Origin: JACKCD01 sp041390905
Lineage (GTDB): Bacteria > Chloroflexota > Anaerolineae > Promineifilales > Promineifilaceae
DNA length: 64,000 bases
Assembly (NCBI GenBank): GCA_041390905.1
Contig: JAWKPA010000012.1
Location: forward strand, 62,001 to 126,000
Reading direction: 5' to 3'
This document shows, piece after piece, positions 49,560 through 59,235 of this stretch. Every line of letters starts with the position of its first letter. Position 1 is the first letter of the stretch. A program made the position numbers and the translations under genes. Under the pieces are notes generated by a model. The model was not told the DNA's origin. It did no database searches and saw nothing but the letters and a program-made list of their open reading frames with translations.

Positions 49560-50651
49560 GTGTTTTTACAGCTAGACAATTTGAGCAAACAGTTTCCTGG
49601 ACGTGGCGGCAGTGCGCCGGTAACGGCCGTTAATCAGGTCAACCTCAACATTGAGCGGGGCGAATTTGTCACCCTGCTGGGGCCATCGGGCTGCGGCAAG
49701 ACAACGACGCTGCGGCTCATCGCCGGGTTTGAATTCCCCACAAACGGCCGTATTGTCCTCGACGGCGAAGAGATCAACGAACAGCCGCCCAACAAGCGCG
49801 ACATGGCGATGGTGTTCCAAAGTTATGCCATCTTTCCCCACCTCAACGTCTTTGAAAACATCGCCTACGGCCTTCGCATCAAGCGCATGGGCAAAAGCGA
49901 CATGCAGCGCAAGGTGGCGCAGGTGCTGGAAATGACAGAGCTGACCGGGCTGGAAAACCGCGCTCCCAACGAGCTAAGCGGCGGGCAGCAGCAGCGGGTG
50001 GCACTGGCGCGGGCACTGGTGATGGAGCCTAAAGTGCTGCTGTTTGATGAGCCGTTGAGCAATCTGGATGCCAAGCTGCGGGTGCAGATGCGGACAGAGA
50101 TTCGGCGGATTCAGCAGAGTTTGGGGATTACCAGCGTCTATGTGACCCACGACCAGGATGAGGCGATGGCGCTGTCGGATCGGATTGTGGTGATGTTAAA
50201 CGGCCGTTTGCAGCAAGCCGCCACCGCCATAGACATCTACCGCCGCCCCATCAACCAATTTGTGGCCGACTTCATCGGCCGCGCCAACTTTTTGCCGGTG
50301 CAGGTGGTGGGGCAAACGGGCGAACTGTCGCAAGTAAAGCTCTACGACACCCTGTTGGCCGTGCCGCCCAACCACAACCACCCGTTTGCCGTCGGCGACA
50401 ACGCCCTGCTGCTGCTGCGCCCCGAATCGCTGCGGCTGCACCTGGCCCCCCCCGCCGACAAACCCGCCATCCGCAGCCGCGTGCGCCACATGACCTACCT
50501 CGGCTCGCTGGCCGAGTATGAGCTGGAAGTGGGTGACCAACTGCTGGCCGCCGTGCAGTACGACCCGCGCCCGCAGGATTTGTATCCGGCCAGCAGTGCC
50601 GTCTACCTGGAACTGCTGGCGGATAATCTGTATCTGCTGCCATCTGCGTGA
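49560..50651 (+). CDS. Fe(III)-type ABC transporter ATP-binding protein
   Basis: 363 residues. ABC domain: Walker A GPSGCGKTT (about residues 40-48), Q-loop VFQSYAIFPH, signature LSGGQQQRVALARAL, Walker B LLFDEPLSNLD and switch VTHDQDEAMALSD. The C-terminal ~110 residues form a TOBE domain (DNALLLLRPESLRLHL), typical of FbpC/PotA/CysA importers. The start is GTG, placed by GGAG five bases upstream; the overlapping ATG is out of frame. It energises the importer encoded just upstream. Confidence 0.92.
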   Translation: MFLQLDNLSKQFPGRGGSAPVTAVNQVNLNIERGEFVTLLGPSGCGKTTTLRLIAGFEFPTNGRIVLDGEEINEQPPNKRDMAMVFQSYAIFPHLNVFENIAYGLRIKRMGKSDMQRKVAQVLEMTELTGLENRAPNELSGGQQQRVALARALVMEPKVLLFDEPLSNLDAKLRVQMRTEIRRIQQSLGITSVYVTHDQDEAMALSDRIVVMLNGRLQQAATAIDIYRRPINQFVADFIGRANFLPVQVVGQTGELSQVKLYDTLLAVPPNHNHPFAVGDNALLLLRPESLRLHLAPPADKPAIRSRVRHMTYLGSLAEYELEVGDQLLAAVQYDPRPQDLYPASSAVYLELLADNLYLLPSA

Positions 50652-50760
50652 TGGGTCATTCTGCTATACACAAAATTCCTCAAGGCAACTCGACTAGTGC
50701 GAGCCAAACGATAGACAAGGGCAGTAACTTGTGAAAGATGGCACTTGCATCATAGATTCC

Positions 50761-53700
50761 TCAGTTGCCTGTGGCATAAAGCCACATCGTATCGATTAAA
50801 TCATTTTGATTAGGGCTATTACCACCAAACATGACAATACCATTTAAGGGGGCGTAGTAAACGGCTTCGCTGGCCCATGTTGCTGGTGGATTGGTTGTCG
50901 GGGTAGCTGCAACCCATTGCTGCCCATCAAATTCCCATGTGTCAGCATAGGCACCCGTGTGATACAAAACGTCATAGCCACCAAACAAAACAAGTCGTTG
51001 TTGAACAGGATTATAGGCCATTTGATAATTATAACGTCTGGGAATAGTTGGTGTCCCAATTTCAGACCAGCCATCCCCATTATAAGCCCAGGTTTGGTTG
51101 TAGAGTTGTGTTCCATTGCGAACTGATAAGATGACTTTGCTCCAATCTGAGACGTAAGACATCCATGAACCGGTATTAGCTGGAGGTGAATTGGTCGTGC
51201 TAATTTGTGTCCAATTCGTTCCATCATATTCCCAAGTATCATTGAGGATATCGTTGCCTATTTGTGTTCCGCGCCAGCCACCAAACATGATGACTTTGCC
51301 CCGAACAGGGTCATAGGTCATTGCATGATTACTGCGTCCCAAGGGTGTATTGCTTGTATTAATCTGGCTCCAACTGTTGCCATCGAATTCCCAAGTATCG
51401 TTGAGATGGATTCCAGCCCAGACATGCCCACCAAACAACACAATGCGCTGCCGTGAACTGTCATAGACCATTCGGGCATTCTCTCTAGGGCTGGGCCCAC
51501 TGATATTGAGTTCTTGCCAACTAGTGCCATTAAAGACCCATGTGTCGTCACAAGCAAATCCTGCACACGTGCCACCAAACAGCACCAACTCATTGCTGCT
51601 GGTGTCAACCGCTAATGCCACACCCGCTCTAGCTGATGGTTTTGTTGACGACTGATTGACCAAAGACCAATTATAGGTTGGGTTAGGTGGTTCTCCGGGT
51701 GAAATGGGAAAGTTGAAAATCCCAACTTCGTTGGAAACGACTTCTCCAGTTGCGTTAAGTGACTTCACTTTATAGAAACCGCCAGCATTTACAATAAATT
51801 CAGATGTTGGTGCGTTTAGCGTTGCGAGCTTGGTACTGCCGCTGTCACCCGGCGTAAAGTAGGGATTAGGGCTATGCCAAACTTCATAGGTTGTATTTTG
51901 TGACTGATGTGTCCAAGTGAGCGTTACTTGGCTACCATTTTGCTCAGTACCAACATTGATTTGGGTAGGTCCTGTAGAAACATAGGTGGTCGTGGCAAAG
52001 GTTATGTGTCCTTGATAATCACCCACACCATCAAAGGCATTGGTTCCCCCAAGACCATCAGCCACTGTACCGGGCAACCCAAAATTCCAGCCACCGTTGC
52101 TTACAGTAATGATGCCGTTCCAATGCAAAACATGCTCACCCGTTGGGCCATAGACATCATAAGATACGTCGATATCGGCATCTGCACCCGTCGTGTTCAC
52201 GATAGTCAGCACCCATTGAATGGGATCACCGGGATCGAAGGTGTTTTTGGCACCCCAATTGCCATCACCTGTCCAGGCATCTGTTATTTCTACAGTGGGG
52301 CAAACGGCCGTTTCGCCTTGAACCCAGCCTGCTTGCCCTGATTCGCTGCCGTTATTGACGGCACTCACAGTGTAGTAGTGCGTTTCCCCACAAGTCAGTC
52401 CTGTATCTGTGTATGAGGTGACATTGGCCGCCACCGAATCAAGATAAAGGAAGTCCCACGCTGTGCCATTCCAGCCCCAGCGATAAATTTTGAAACTGGT
52501 CTCGTTGCTGGAATTATCTTGCCAAGCCAAAGAAATACTGTTGTCAGTCGTGCCACTTACAGATAAATTCGAGGGCGATGTAGGTGCTGGCGGGGTGCAA
52601 GTGGTATTGTGGAATATCTCAACTGAGGAAACAGTGTTGTTTAAGCTTCCAAGGCTGGAAACATCGCCAGTTAAGCAGCCACTTGCTTGCCCACCTCGAT
52701 CATTGTGTTCATAGAGGCGAATAGACCAGCCATTCGGAATGCGAACAGATTCGCCGCGATCGTTAAAGTAGAGATCATCTGGCCCCCCAATTTGATTGAG
52801 GTTATGGAGACCTTCATTGTAGCCAATCCCCCAATGGTGGCTACCGTAGTTTTGATTGTCATACATGACAACGCTATAGAGTTGCGAGGTGGGGCAGTTG
52901 CTCTGGTTGAAGGTTTGTACGCCGGTGACTTGGCCTCTTAAGTCCCAAGGGTCGCCGCTGGGCAGGGGAATGCGGTTGCCGCTATAACATTCGGCCGTTC
53001 CGCGCAGACCGCCTTCTCTGAACAGAAAGACAGATTTTCCAGCAGGTACAATGGTTGACCGCATCCTGTCATTAAGACCAAAACTTGATAAATCACTATA
53101 AACCCCAATGGGAAATATCCAACAATCAGAACTAGCATCATCTGTGCCACACAATATTACCTCATCAGACTGGTGAGAGGTGTCTATGTGGAATTGTCTT
53201 GTTACCCATGCGCTGGCCTCACCAGCTTCATTCCACGTCCGCATATGCCAATAAAATGTCCTATCTGCGGAAAAGGTATAGTCATGGCTTGTGTAGCCGT
53301 TGCCAAGACCCGTATCTACAATCCAAGGTTGCGTATCTGGATTTGAACTTGTATTCAGTCGGAATGTATACCCCGTTTGATTCGGAGAGTTAGGGCTTTG
53401 CCAAACAAAATGAACAGATCTGTTATCTAGTATTTCGCCATTGTTTGGGGAAACAAGTAGCGGGGGCGTGAGAGTCCCTCCACCTCCACAAAGGCTGCTG
53501 GTATTGCTCTGAGAAATAAATCGGTTTTGTCCTGGGCAATGAGGACTGTTGTTTGATTGAAACCAAGTTTTGTGTGACTCAAACGCAAAAACCGTCTTTG
53601 CTGTATTGGCTTCATTGGTATGAGGAAAGCCATTTTCTACACCTGCATCTACCCAACCACAGTTTGTGCTAATATTTTTTGAGGTTGTAGAAATAGCAGA

Positions 53701-55734
53701 TCTGACAGCCGAGCCATTGTATCCTTCTGCAAAACCTTGTGCATTGACTTCTGGGTAGATCCTCCAACTATCGATCTCTATGCCTGTCCAAGGAACGGCA
53801 GAGCCTTTCCCTGCCCAAGTGCTGTAATTTGAACCTCCCGTCCGAAGCTCTAAATGAATGTGAGCAGGATCCCCACTTGGTAGACCAGAATTACCTATTT
53901 CTCCAAGATATGCTCCTGATTGAATCGGCTGTCCAACATGAAGATTCGGATTGATAGAGGAAAGGTGCCAATACATTGACACGACATTATTTGAATGCTC
54001 AACTGCTACCCAACGTCCTCCTTGCCAAATAGTTGTGTCTTGTTTAATTCCAACAATTGTACCACCTGCAATAGAGATAACGGCCGTATTGAATGGGTCA
54101 TTTTGGTCAACGCCACCACCAAAATCAATGCCCGAAGTCTCGTTCACTGGTGTGTCATTGCAACCAGGAGGATGACCAACGCCATGTGGCCCACCCGAAT
54201 ATGTACGCCTGTCAACAAAGGGCATCAAAAAAGTAACCGTGTTGAGGTTTTTGAATACGAGCTCCATATACGGAGCAGTCGTTTTTGGATCGCCAAAGTA
54301 CGCAGAGTAAATATCGTAAAATTGTTTTTCAACATCATAGGGAGATTTGTGGTAAGCTGCAGCGTTAATTGCTACTCCCGTGGCAATCCCAAAGCTTGAA
54401 TTATTTACAGCTCTATTTAAACGAGAATATGTATACCAAGTCTCAATTGCTTGGTCATCTATATGTTTGGATCTGAATGTGGCAGTGGCTTTCATCATTT
54501 CTATTGCCACATCAAGCAATTCCTTTTCGTATCCTTGCAATACCCCACAATTTAAGTTTGGGTCGGAAATAATCCCATGAGTAATTTCTGACATTACGAG
54601 CAGAACTCTTGGATTTATGCCAGTTTCTTCTGATATTTTGTTGACTAGACTCGAATAATTTACGATGTCATTATCTATCTCAAAATAACAATTGCTAACA
54701 GAGGAATTAACGTTATCAAGCCATTGCCGAATATCAAATGCGTCAATACTTGGAGCATATACAAATCGAGATTCAGCTATCCAGTTTGCAGATTTTTCTT
54801 GAGGGTACTCTTTTGGTTTGCTGATAAGCTCAACGCTAGACAGCATTTGATAGCCAATATACAAATCAGATACGTCGTTAAGCGTCTGCACAAAGCGAAA
54901 ATGATAGAGATATCCCTCGATATAAAAGATTTTTTCCGTATTGTAATTTCCATCATGATCCAAGAGCGCGATCTGCCTACCTTCTCCTTCACTTAATTGT
55001 AATATCTGCTTATCTAGAATCTCGTTGTTTGCCGCTCGATAGTCTTCATAATAATCCCACTCATCAGGGGTCATCGGCGCAACAAAGGCTGAGAAAAAGC
55101 CACCTTGGATTGGATGCCCTAATTTATCAACTTCCAGATTAGGGCTGCCGATACGAAATCCGAAATCTTTGTAAGGGATATTTTGTAGATTCCAATTTGA
55201 GGGGTACGAAACGGTGAATGCCCAATAGGGATCGGTATAAGTTTCCCAGCCAAGGGTGCTTTGTAACAATGAGTTGTCAAAATTTGGGGCAGGTAATTCT
55301 AATCTGGATCGTAATGTTTCCTTTTCGGCAAGGGGAATTAGGGTGTCTGGCAAAACGGTTAACCATTGAGGATAGAGCATGTTATCTGGTAAGACGACTT
55401 GCCAAATGCCATTTGGAAGCGCATGAGCTAGGGCAACATATCTGTGAGCGGGGGAGCGTTCAATGATGCCGTAAGCCCACTGGCCTTCTACGTTGATTTC
55501 TATGAGTGTGGCTGTTGGGTCGTTGGAGAGGGCTGTGGCAAAGGCTTCTTGTATTTGTGTTTCGTCTTGGTTCGTGGTTTGTTGGGTTGAAGGAGGGGAT
55601 GGGGTTGGTAACGGCCGTTTTTCAATCATCCCTCCTGAGTCAGACTGTAGCATATCGGGCGATGCCCCAATCTGCAAACTTGAAAGCAGCATAAATGTAA
55701 CTACCAAAATAATGAACGAAAATTTGCGTCTCAT
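50761..55734 (-). CDS. Giant secreted multidomain protein (M23-like, crystallin-like, FN3 and Kelch)
   Basis: 1657 residues with an N-terminal signal peptide (FSFIILVVTFMLLSSLQIGA). In order: an N-terminal region to ~500; an M23/LytM-like fold (~545-680, GIDFGGG...VAVEHSNNVVSMYWHLS...HIHLELR); an Ig/FN3-like segment (~770-860); a beta/gamma-crystallin-like part (~880-1040, GESVRIPNGWSIRLYEHNDRGG); FN3 (~1060-1150); and about five Kelch-like repeats (LVLFGGTCAGFACDDTWVFNGTSWQEL type) to the end. In the M23 part the first zinc His of HxGxD is replaced (ETSGIDF), so catalysis is doubtful. G+C is visibly lower than the rest. It is probably an extracellular adhesin or wall-binding protein. Confidence 0.8.
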   Translation of the reverse strand: MRRKFSFIILVVTFMLLSSLQIGASPDMLQSDSGGMIEKRPLPTPSPPSTQQTTNQDETQIQEAFATALSNDPTATLIEINVEGQWAYGIIERSPAHRYVALAHALPNGIWQVVLPDNMLYPQWLTVLPDTLIPLAEKETLRSRLELPAPNFDNSLLQSTLGWETYTDPYWAFTVSYPSNWNLQNIPYKDFGFRIGSPNLEVDKLGHPIQGGFFSAFVAPMTPDEWDYYEDYRAANNEILDKQILQLSEGEGRQIALLDHDGNYNTEKIFYIEGYLYHFRFVQTLNDVSDLYIGYQMLSSVELISKPKEYPQEKSANWIAESRFVYAPSIDAFDIRQWLDNVNSSVSNCYFEIDNDIVNYSSLVNKISEETGINPRVLLVMSEITHGIISDPNLNCGVLQGYEKELLDVAIEMMKATATFRSKHIDDQAIETWYTYSRLNRAVNNSSFGIATGVAINAAAYHKSPYDVEKQFYDIYSAYFGDPKTTAPYMELVFKNLNTVTFLMPFVDRRTYSGGPHGVGHPPGCNDTPVNETSGIDFGGGVDQNDPFNTAVISIAGGTIVGIKQDTTIWQGGRWVAVEHSNNVVSMYWHLSSINPNLHVGQPIQSGAYLGEIGNSGLPSGDPAHIHLELRTGGSNYSTWAGKGSAVPWTGIEIDSWRIYPEVNAQGFAEGYNGSAVRSAISTTSKNISTNCGWVDAGVENGFPHTNEANTAKTVFAFESHKTWFQSNNSPHCPGQNRFISQSNTSSLCGGGGTLTPPLLVSPNNGEILDNRSVHFVWQSPNSPNQTGYTFRLNTSSNPDTQPWIVDTGLGNGYTSHDYTFSADRTFYWHMRTWNEAGEASAWVTRQFHIDTSHQSDEVILCGTDDASSDCWIFPIGVYSDLSSFGLNDRMRSTIVPAGKSVFLFREGGLRGTAECYSGNRIPLPSGDPWDLRGQVTGVQTFNQSNCPTSQLYSVVMYDNQNYGSHHWGIGYNEGLHNLNQIGGPDDLYFNDRGESVRIPNGWSIRLYEHNDRGGQASGCLTGDVSSLGSLNNTVSSVEIFHNTTCTPPAPTSPSNLSVSGTTDNSISLAWQDNSSNETSFKIYRWGWNGTAWDFLYLDSVAANVTSYTDTGLTCGETHYYTVSAVNNGSESGQAGWVQGETAVCPTVEITDAWTGDGNWGAKNTFDPGDPIQWVLTIVNTTGADADIDVSYDVYGPTGEHVLHWNGIITVSNGGWNFGLPGTVADGLGGTNAFDGVGDYQGHITFATTTYVSTGPTQINVGTEQNGSQVTLTWTHQSQNTTYEVWHSPNPYFTPGDSGSTKLATLNAPTSEFIVNAGGFYKVKSLNATGEVVSNEVGIFNFPISPGEPPNPTYNWSLVNQSSTKPSARAGVALAVDTSSNELVLFGGTCAGFACDDTWVFNGTSWQELNISGPSPRENARMVYDSSRQRIVLFGGHVWAGIHLNDTWEFDGNSWSQINTSNTPLGRSNHAMTYDPVRGKVIMFGGWRGTQIGNDILNDTWEYDGTNWTQISTTNSPPANTGSWMSYVSDWSKVILSVRNGTQLYNQTWAYNGDGWSEIGTPTIPRRYNYQMAYNPVQQRLVLFGGYDVLYHTGAYADTWEFDGQQWVAATPTTNPPATWASEAVYYAPLNGIVMFGGNSPNQNDLIDTMWLYATGN

Positions 55735-55792
55735 TGCGATTTCCTCGTCTCCAATGCTGGCTCAGTCTCTTGTGCCTTGCGCCCTGCATGAC

Positions 55793-55826
55793 AAAAGTGC
55801 CTTGCACCACAGATGGAACAAGGCAC
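55793..55826 (-). terminator. Rho-independent terminator of the propeller gene
   Basis: On the minus strand GTGCCTTG and CAAGGCAC pair across a 14-base loop and are followed by TTTT. It lies just past the stop at 55851 and before the giant gene's start. Confidence 0.65.
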
Positions 55827-55850
55827 CTGATTATAGCTTTTTTTCCTGGC

Positions 55851-58289
55851 TTATCGCAAGACAAGGGGAAGATGAGCTTGATAGGACTCACCGAGTAGTG
55901 CAAAAGTATCGTTACCAGAAAACGAAGTGAGTTGTGCAGTAACTTGTTGAGACCCCGAATTGACCGTGCCTGGAATTGGTTCCCAAATTGAGCTACTAGA
56001 CTGGTACTTGTACAATTGTAGCGTATCTTCGCGTACACTAGATGGTAAATAGTCTAGTGTAATTGAGATGCTTTTCCCCACAGGAAGCGGAGCCAATTCT
56101 CCTGTACTTACATCGTAACTGCTTACGGTAAAGAAGAAACCTCCACTTCTCAAAGACCCTGTATTCATAACCGGTTCTTCTTCGTAACGAACACGTACAG
56201 TATTGGCGTAAGTATTTGCTGGAATGTTAATCGTCACATTGGCATCGGGCGATGTTAAACTCCCTCCTGAAGTTGGTATGTCGTCTGAAATCCTGTCAAA
56301 GCGCTTTAGTTGTACGAAACCGCCACTACCAGTAGCAACTGAGACATCATCACCCTCTACCACAACTTGTTGACCAAACGAGGGAAGCCCAGTTGAAGCT
56401 ACGGGATAGCTGCTGCCGCTTAAGGGATTATTGACATCATAAAGTGCGATGCTTCTGCACCCGTCGGTAACATAGGCATAACCGTTGGATAAAGCAATGG
56501 AACTGCTGGCACCACAAGTATTTAGTGTCCTGACAAGGGTAGGCGTACTTGGTGTAAGCACGTCAACAATATGAAATGGTTGGGTATCGTTTGCTATGAG
56601 ATAGGCATATCTTCCGCTTACAACGACTCTATCTGTCCATACTCCATATTCGCCCACAAAGTTCAGTGTGGCTGGATTACTAATATCATATATTTTCAGC
56701 CCGGCCGTCGTTGCTGCGTACAGGTAGCCCCCTTCAACGTCTACGCCTTGCACATTAACACCAGAGGCTACAGAAACTGATGAGGTTTCATAAGGGGAGC
56801 TGGGGTTCTCAATATTAATGGCACTGATACCACTCCAGGAACCAATATAAGCATAGCTATCGGAGAGAGCAATAGAGCTTGCTCCTTGAATTGACAGAGT
56901 TGTGGTTCCTAAAGATGCAGGGCTATACGGGTTTTTGGCATTCAATATCTCAAGATATCCAGAACCGCCTAAACCGTCGCTTTTGGTAAGGTAGACAAAT
57001 TCACCTCTTGCAGCCATTTCTCCGAGGCGCAGTGGCGTACTCCAAATTAATGTTGCTGCTCCATAGGAGGGCTGGTGTAGTCCAAGATACCATAATTCTT
57101 GCTGTGAGGTGGCAAACACGTTGCCGTTAGCCCTGGCAGCACTACCTGTATAAATCATTTCTCCCGCTATTGTCTTTATAAGAGACGGCAAGCCAGGGTT
57201 TGAGGCATCTACAATGACCAAACCATCTTCCTCTGTACCCAAGTAGACTGTAGAGCCAGATAAATAAAGACCGTCTCCCAGTGATGGCAATGATAGAACA
57301 CTAACCTGGGTTGGCGCACCTGGGTTGCTAATATCAACAATATGCAATTCAGCCAACTCTCGTAGATACAAAAATTTGCCAGATATGATCATGTTCTCTC
57401 GTGGAGAGAAGTTTGGTGGTTGGTAGACTCCAATCTGAACTGGAGCGTTAGGATTCGACACATCAATTACCAATATTGCATTGGTTAAAGCCAAGTAAAC
57501 ATAGTTTCCTTGCTTAACTAATCCCTGTGCATAATTCTGCGTGGCTATACTCCCTACTACACTTGGTGAATTTGGGGAAGAAATATCAACAACGATTAAA
57601 CCGTCTGAACCAGATGTAAGATACGCATAACTATCGGATACGGTAACAGACCGTAGCCAACTCGTTGTTGCCGTGATAACGGCCACATCTGTGGGAATCG
57701 TTGGGTTTGTTATATCTACAACGCGAAACCACTTACCTTGGGGAACAAAAGCGTAATTGCCAGAGGTCTCAATATCGTGAATAGCGGTCGTAGGGCCGAG
57801 ATAACGAATGGGTATATTTCCCACTTTGGCTGGCTGATTGACATTACTTGCATCAATAATGTCTACTCCGGAAAAACCATGAGGTACATAGAGGAGATTG
57901 TTTGCTGCATGTATGTTGTAAAATTGCGCTTTGTTTGAATCTGACCAGTGAGCAAGCGTTGAAGGAGTAGCTGGGTTATTGCTATTTGCAATGACTAAAT
58001 CCGCTCCCACATTATAATATAAGCGATTCCCATCTCCTGTCACAGCCCATGTTGCGCCACCAATAGAGTGGGTTGCTACCAGCTTCGAGTCTGTAAATAT
58101 TGTTTTAGCGGCCACTTGTTGGAACGTATAGGCATCTCGAATTTCCATGGAACCAAGAGATGTTTGTAGCGGTAAATTTCGTTGCAGTGGCTCACCAGAC
58201 ACTGTAGCCCCAAATGTGATTGCTGTTGCCAGGCTAAGCATGAATAAAACTGCTAACATTAAAGTGAGTGTAAGTTTTATAAATCGCAT
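55851..58289 (-). CDS. Secreted LVIVD-repeat beta-propeller protein
   Basis: 812 residues. After a signal peptide (FIKLTLTLMLAVLFMLSLATAITFGA) come about a dozen copies of a ~40-residue repeat with the core (L/V)xIVDISNPxxPxxVG (for example DGLIVVDISSPNSPSVVGS and AILVIDVSNPNAPVQIGV). This is the LVIVD pattern of large beta-propellers. The C-terminal ~170 residues are a beta-sandwich (SPDANVTINIPANTYANTVRVRYEE...) ending QAHLPLVLR, a tail I associate with exported Chloroflexota proteins. I start at MRFIKLTL, with GAGG eight bases upstream. No catalytic residues are seen; it is likely a surface recognition protein. It is co-oriented with, and upstream of, the giant protein. Confidence 0.8.
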   Translation of the reverse strand: MRFIKLTLTLMLAVLFMLSLATAITFGATVSGEPLQRNLPLQTSLGSMEIRDAYTFQQVAAKTIFTDSKLVATHSIGGATWAVTGDGNRLYYNVGADLVIANSNNPATPSTLAHWSDSNKAQFYNIHAANNLLYVPHGFSGVDIIDASNVNQPAKVGNIPIRYLGPTTAIHDIETSGNYAFVPQGKWFRVVDITNPTIPTDVAVITATTSWLRSVTVSDSYAYLTSGSDGLIVVDISSPNSPSVVGSIATQNYAQGLVKQGNYVYLALTNAILVIDVSNPNAPVQIGVYQPPNFSPRENMIISGKFLYLRELAELHIVDISNPGAPTQVSVLSLPSLGDGLYLSGSTVYLGTEEDGLVIVDASNPGLPSLIKTIAGEMIYTGSAARANGNVFATSQQELWYLGLHQPSYGAATLIWSTPLRLGEMAARGEFVYLTKSDGLGGSGYLEILNAKNPYSPASLGTTTLSIQGASSIALSDSYAYIGSWSGISAINIENPSSPYETSSVSVASGVNVQGVDVEGGYLYAATTAGLKIYDISNPATLNFVGEYGVWTDRVVVSGRYAYLIANDTQPFHIVDVLTPSTPTLVRTLNTCGASSSIALSNGYAYVTDGCRSIALYDVNNPLSGSSYPVASTGLPSFGQQVVVEGDDVSVATGSGGFVQLKRFDRISDDIPTSGGSLTSPDANVTINIPANTYANTVRVRYEEEPVMNTGSLRSGGFFFTVSSYDVSTGELAPLPVGKSISITLDYLPSSVREDTLQLYKYQSSSSIWEPIPGTVNSGSQQVTAQLTSFSGNDTFALLGESYQAHLPLVLR

Positions 58290-58397
58290 ATCGTTGCCTC
58301 TTTCCTCTATTCTTGAAGGTATGACGAATCGAAACGAACTGAAAAACACTAAAGAAATAACCTTTCTATTTGATTATAGTGGTTAGAGTTTGGTGTG

Positions 58398-58449
58398 AAT
58401 TGAGGGTTTTCCCTCAATTTGTGCCTCTCTGGGAAGGCTGGCGTATAAT
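58398..58449 (+). promoter_or_regulatory. Hairpin and -10 box before the two-component operon
   Basis: AATTGAGGG-TTTT-CCCTCAATT (58398-58419) is a perfect 9-bp hairpin with a T4 loop. A TATAAT (58444-58449) follows, 30 bases before the regulator's ATG. The -35 (TTGTGC at 58419) is weak and overlaps the hairpin, which may be an operator. Confidence 0.45.
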
Positions 58450-58479
58450 TTTGCCTGTATTCAGTCTTGGGAGAATGAT

Positions 58480-59235
58480 ATGTGTGCTATCAAGATTTTG
58501 TTGGTTGATGACGATGAATTTACGCGCATGGGGCTATGCCTCTATCTGCAAGAACAGGGGTATGCAGTGGTTGAGGCTGGGGATGCGGCGGCGGCACGGG
58601 TATTGGTGGCAGCCCAGAAGCCAAGCGTTGCTATTATCGACATCGAAATTCCGGAGACGGAAATAAGTGCCAACGCTCGCCAAAACAGCGTGGGAGTAGA
58701 ATTGGCCGTTTGGCTCAAGCAGCATTATCCAACGCTGGGTATCGTTTTGTTCTCAGCCTATGAAGATCGCGGGCAAGAACTGTTCAAACTGGTGCGTCAA
58801 GGCGTGCGTGGCATTGGTTATCAGCTAAAGGGAAGCCGTCCCGGCAAGCTATTACAGGCAGTACAGGGGGTTATGAAAGGTCATGTGGTGATTGATGCAG
58901 AGGTGACACAGTTGCGCCGTACAGCTATTGAACTACTGGATCGCCTCTCGCCAGCGGAAAGATTTTGGGTCGAACAGGCATTGTCTAGTTTACCACAGTT
59001 GTCCCCGCGTGAAATGGAGGTGGCGCAGCAGGTGGCACTGGGACATATGGTCAAAGGAATTGCGGAACTGTTGTGCTTGTCGCCAAAAACGGCCGAAAAT
59101 TATGTTGGCCGTATCTACCATAAACTTGGTCTGAGCCAAATGCACCTTGAACCTCCTCACTTACGTCAAGTAACCATTCTGGCGCAAGCCTTTCTTGTCT
59201 ATGATCTGAGTTTGGCAAGGGAGGCTGAAGTCTAA
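58480..59235 (+). CDS. LuxR/NarL-type response regulator
   Basis: 251 residues. The receiver domain (~1-130) has the acidic pocket VDDDE, phospho-acceptor Asp54 (IIDIEIPE), a Ser/Ala switch (LFSAYED) and Lys in YQLKGS. About 12 extra residues follow Asp54 (TEISANARQNSV). A C-terminal LuxR helix-turn-helix (LSPREMEVAQQVALGHMVKGIAELLCLSPKTAENYVGRIYHKLGL, ~170-220) binds DNA. GGGAG precedes the ATG. It shares one base of its stop with the kinase start, so the pair is translationally coupled. Confidence 0.92.
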   Translation: MCAIKILLVDDDEFTRMGLCLYLQEQGYAVVEAGDAAAARVLVAAQKPSVAIIDIEIPETEISANARQNSVGVELAVWLKQHYPTLGIVLFSAYEDRGQELFKLVRQGVRGIGYQLKGSRPGKLLQAVQGVMKGHVVIDAEVTQLRRTAIELLDRLSPAERFWVEQALSSLPQLSPREMEVAQQVALGHMVKGIAELLCLSPKTAENYVGRIYHKLGLSQMHLEPPHLRQVTILAQAFLVYDLSLAREAEV

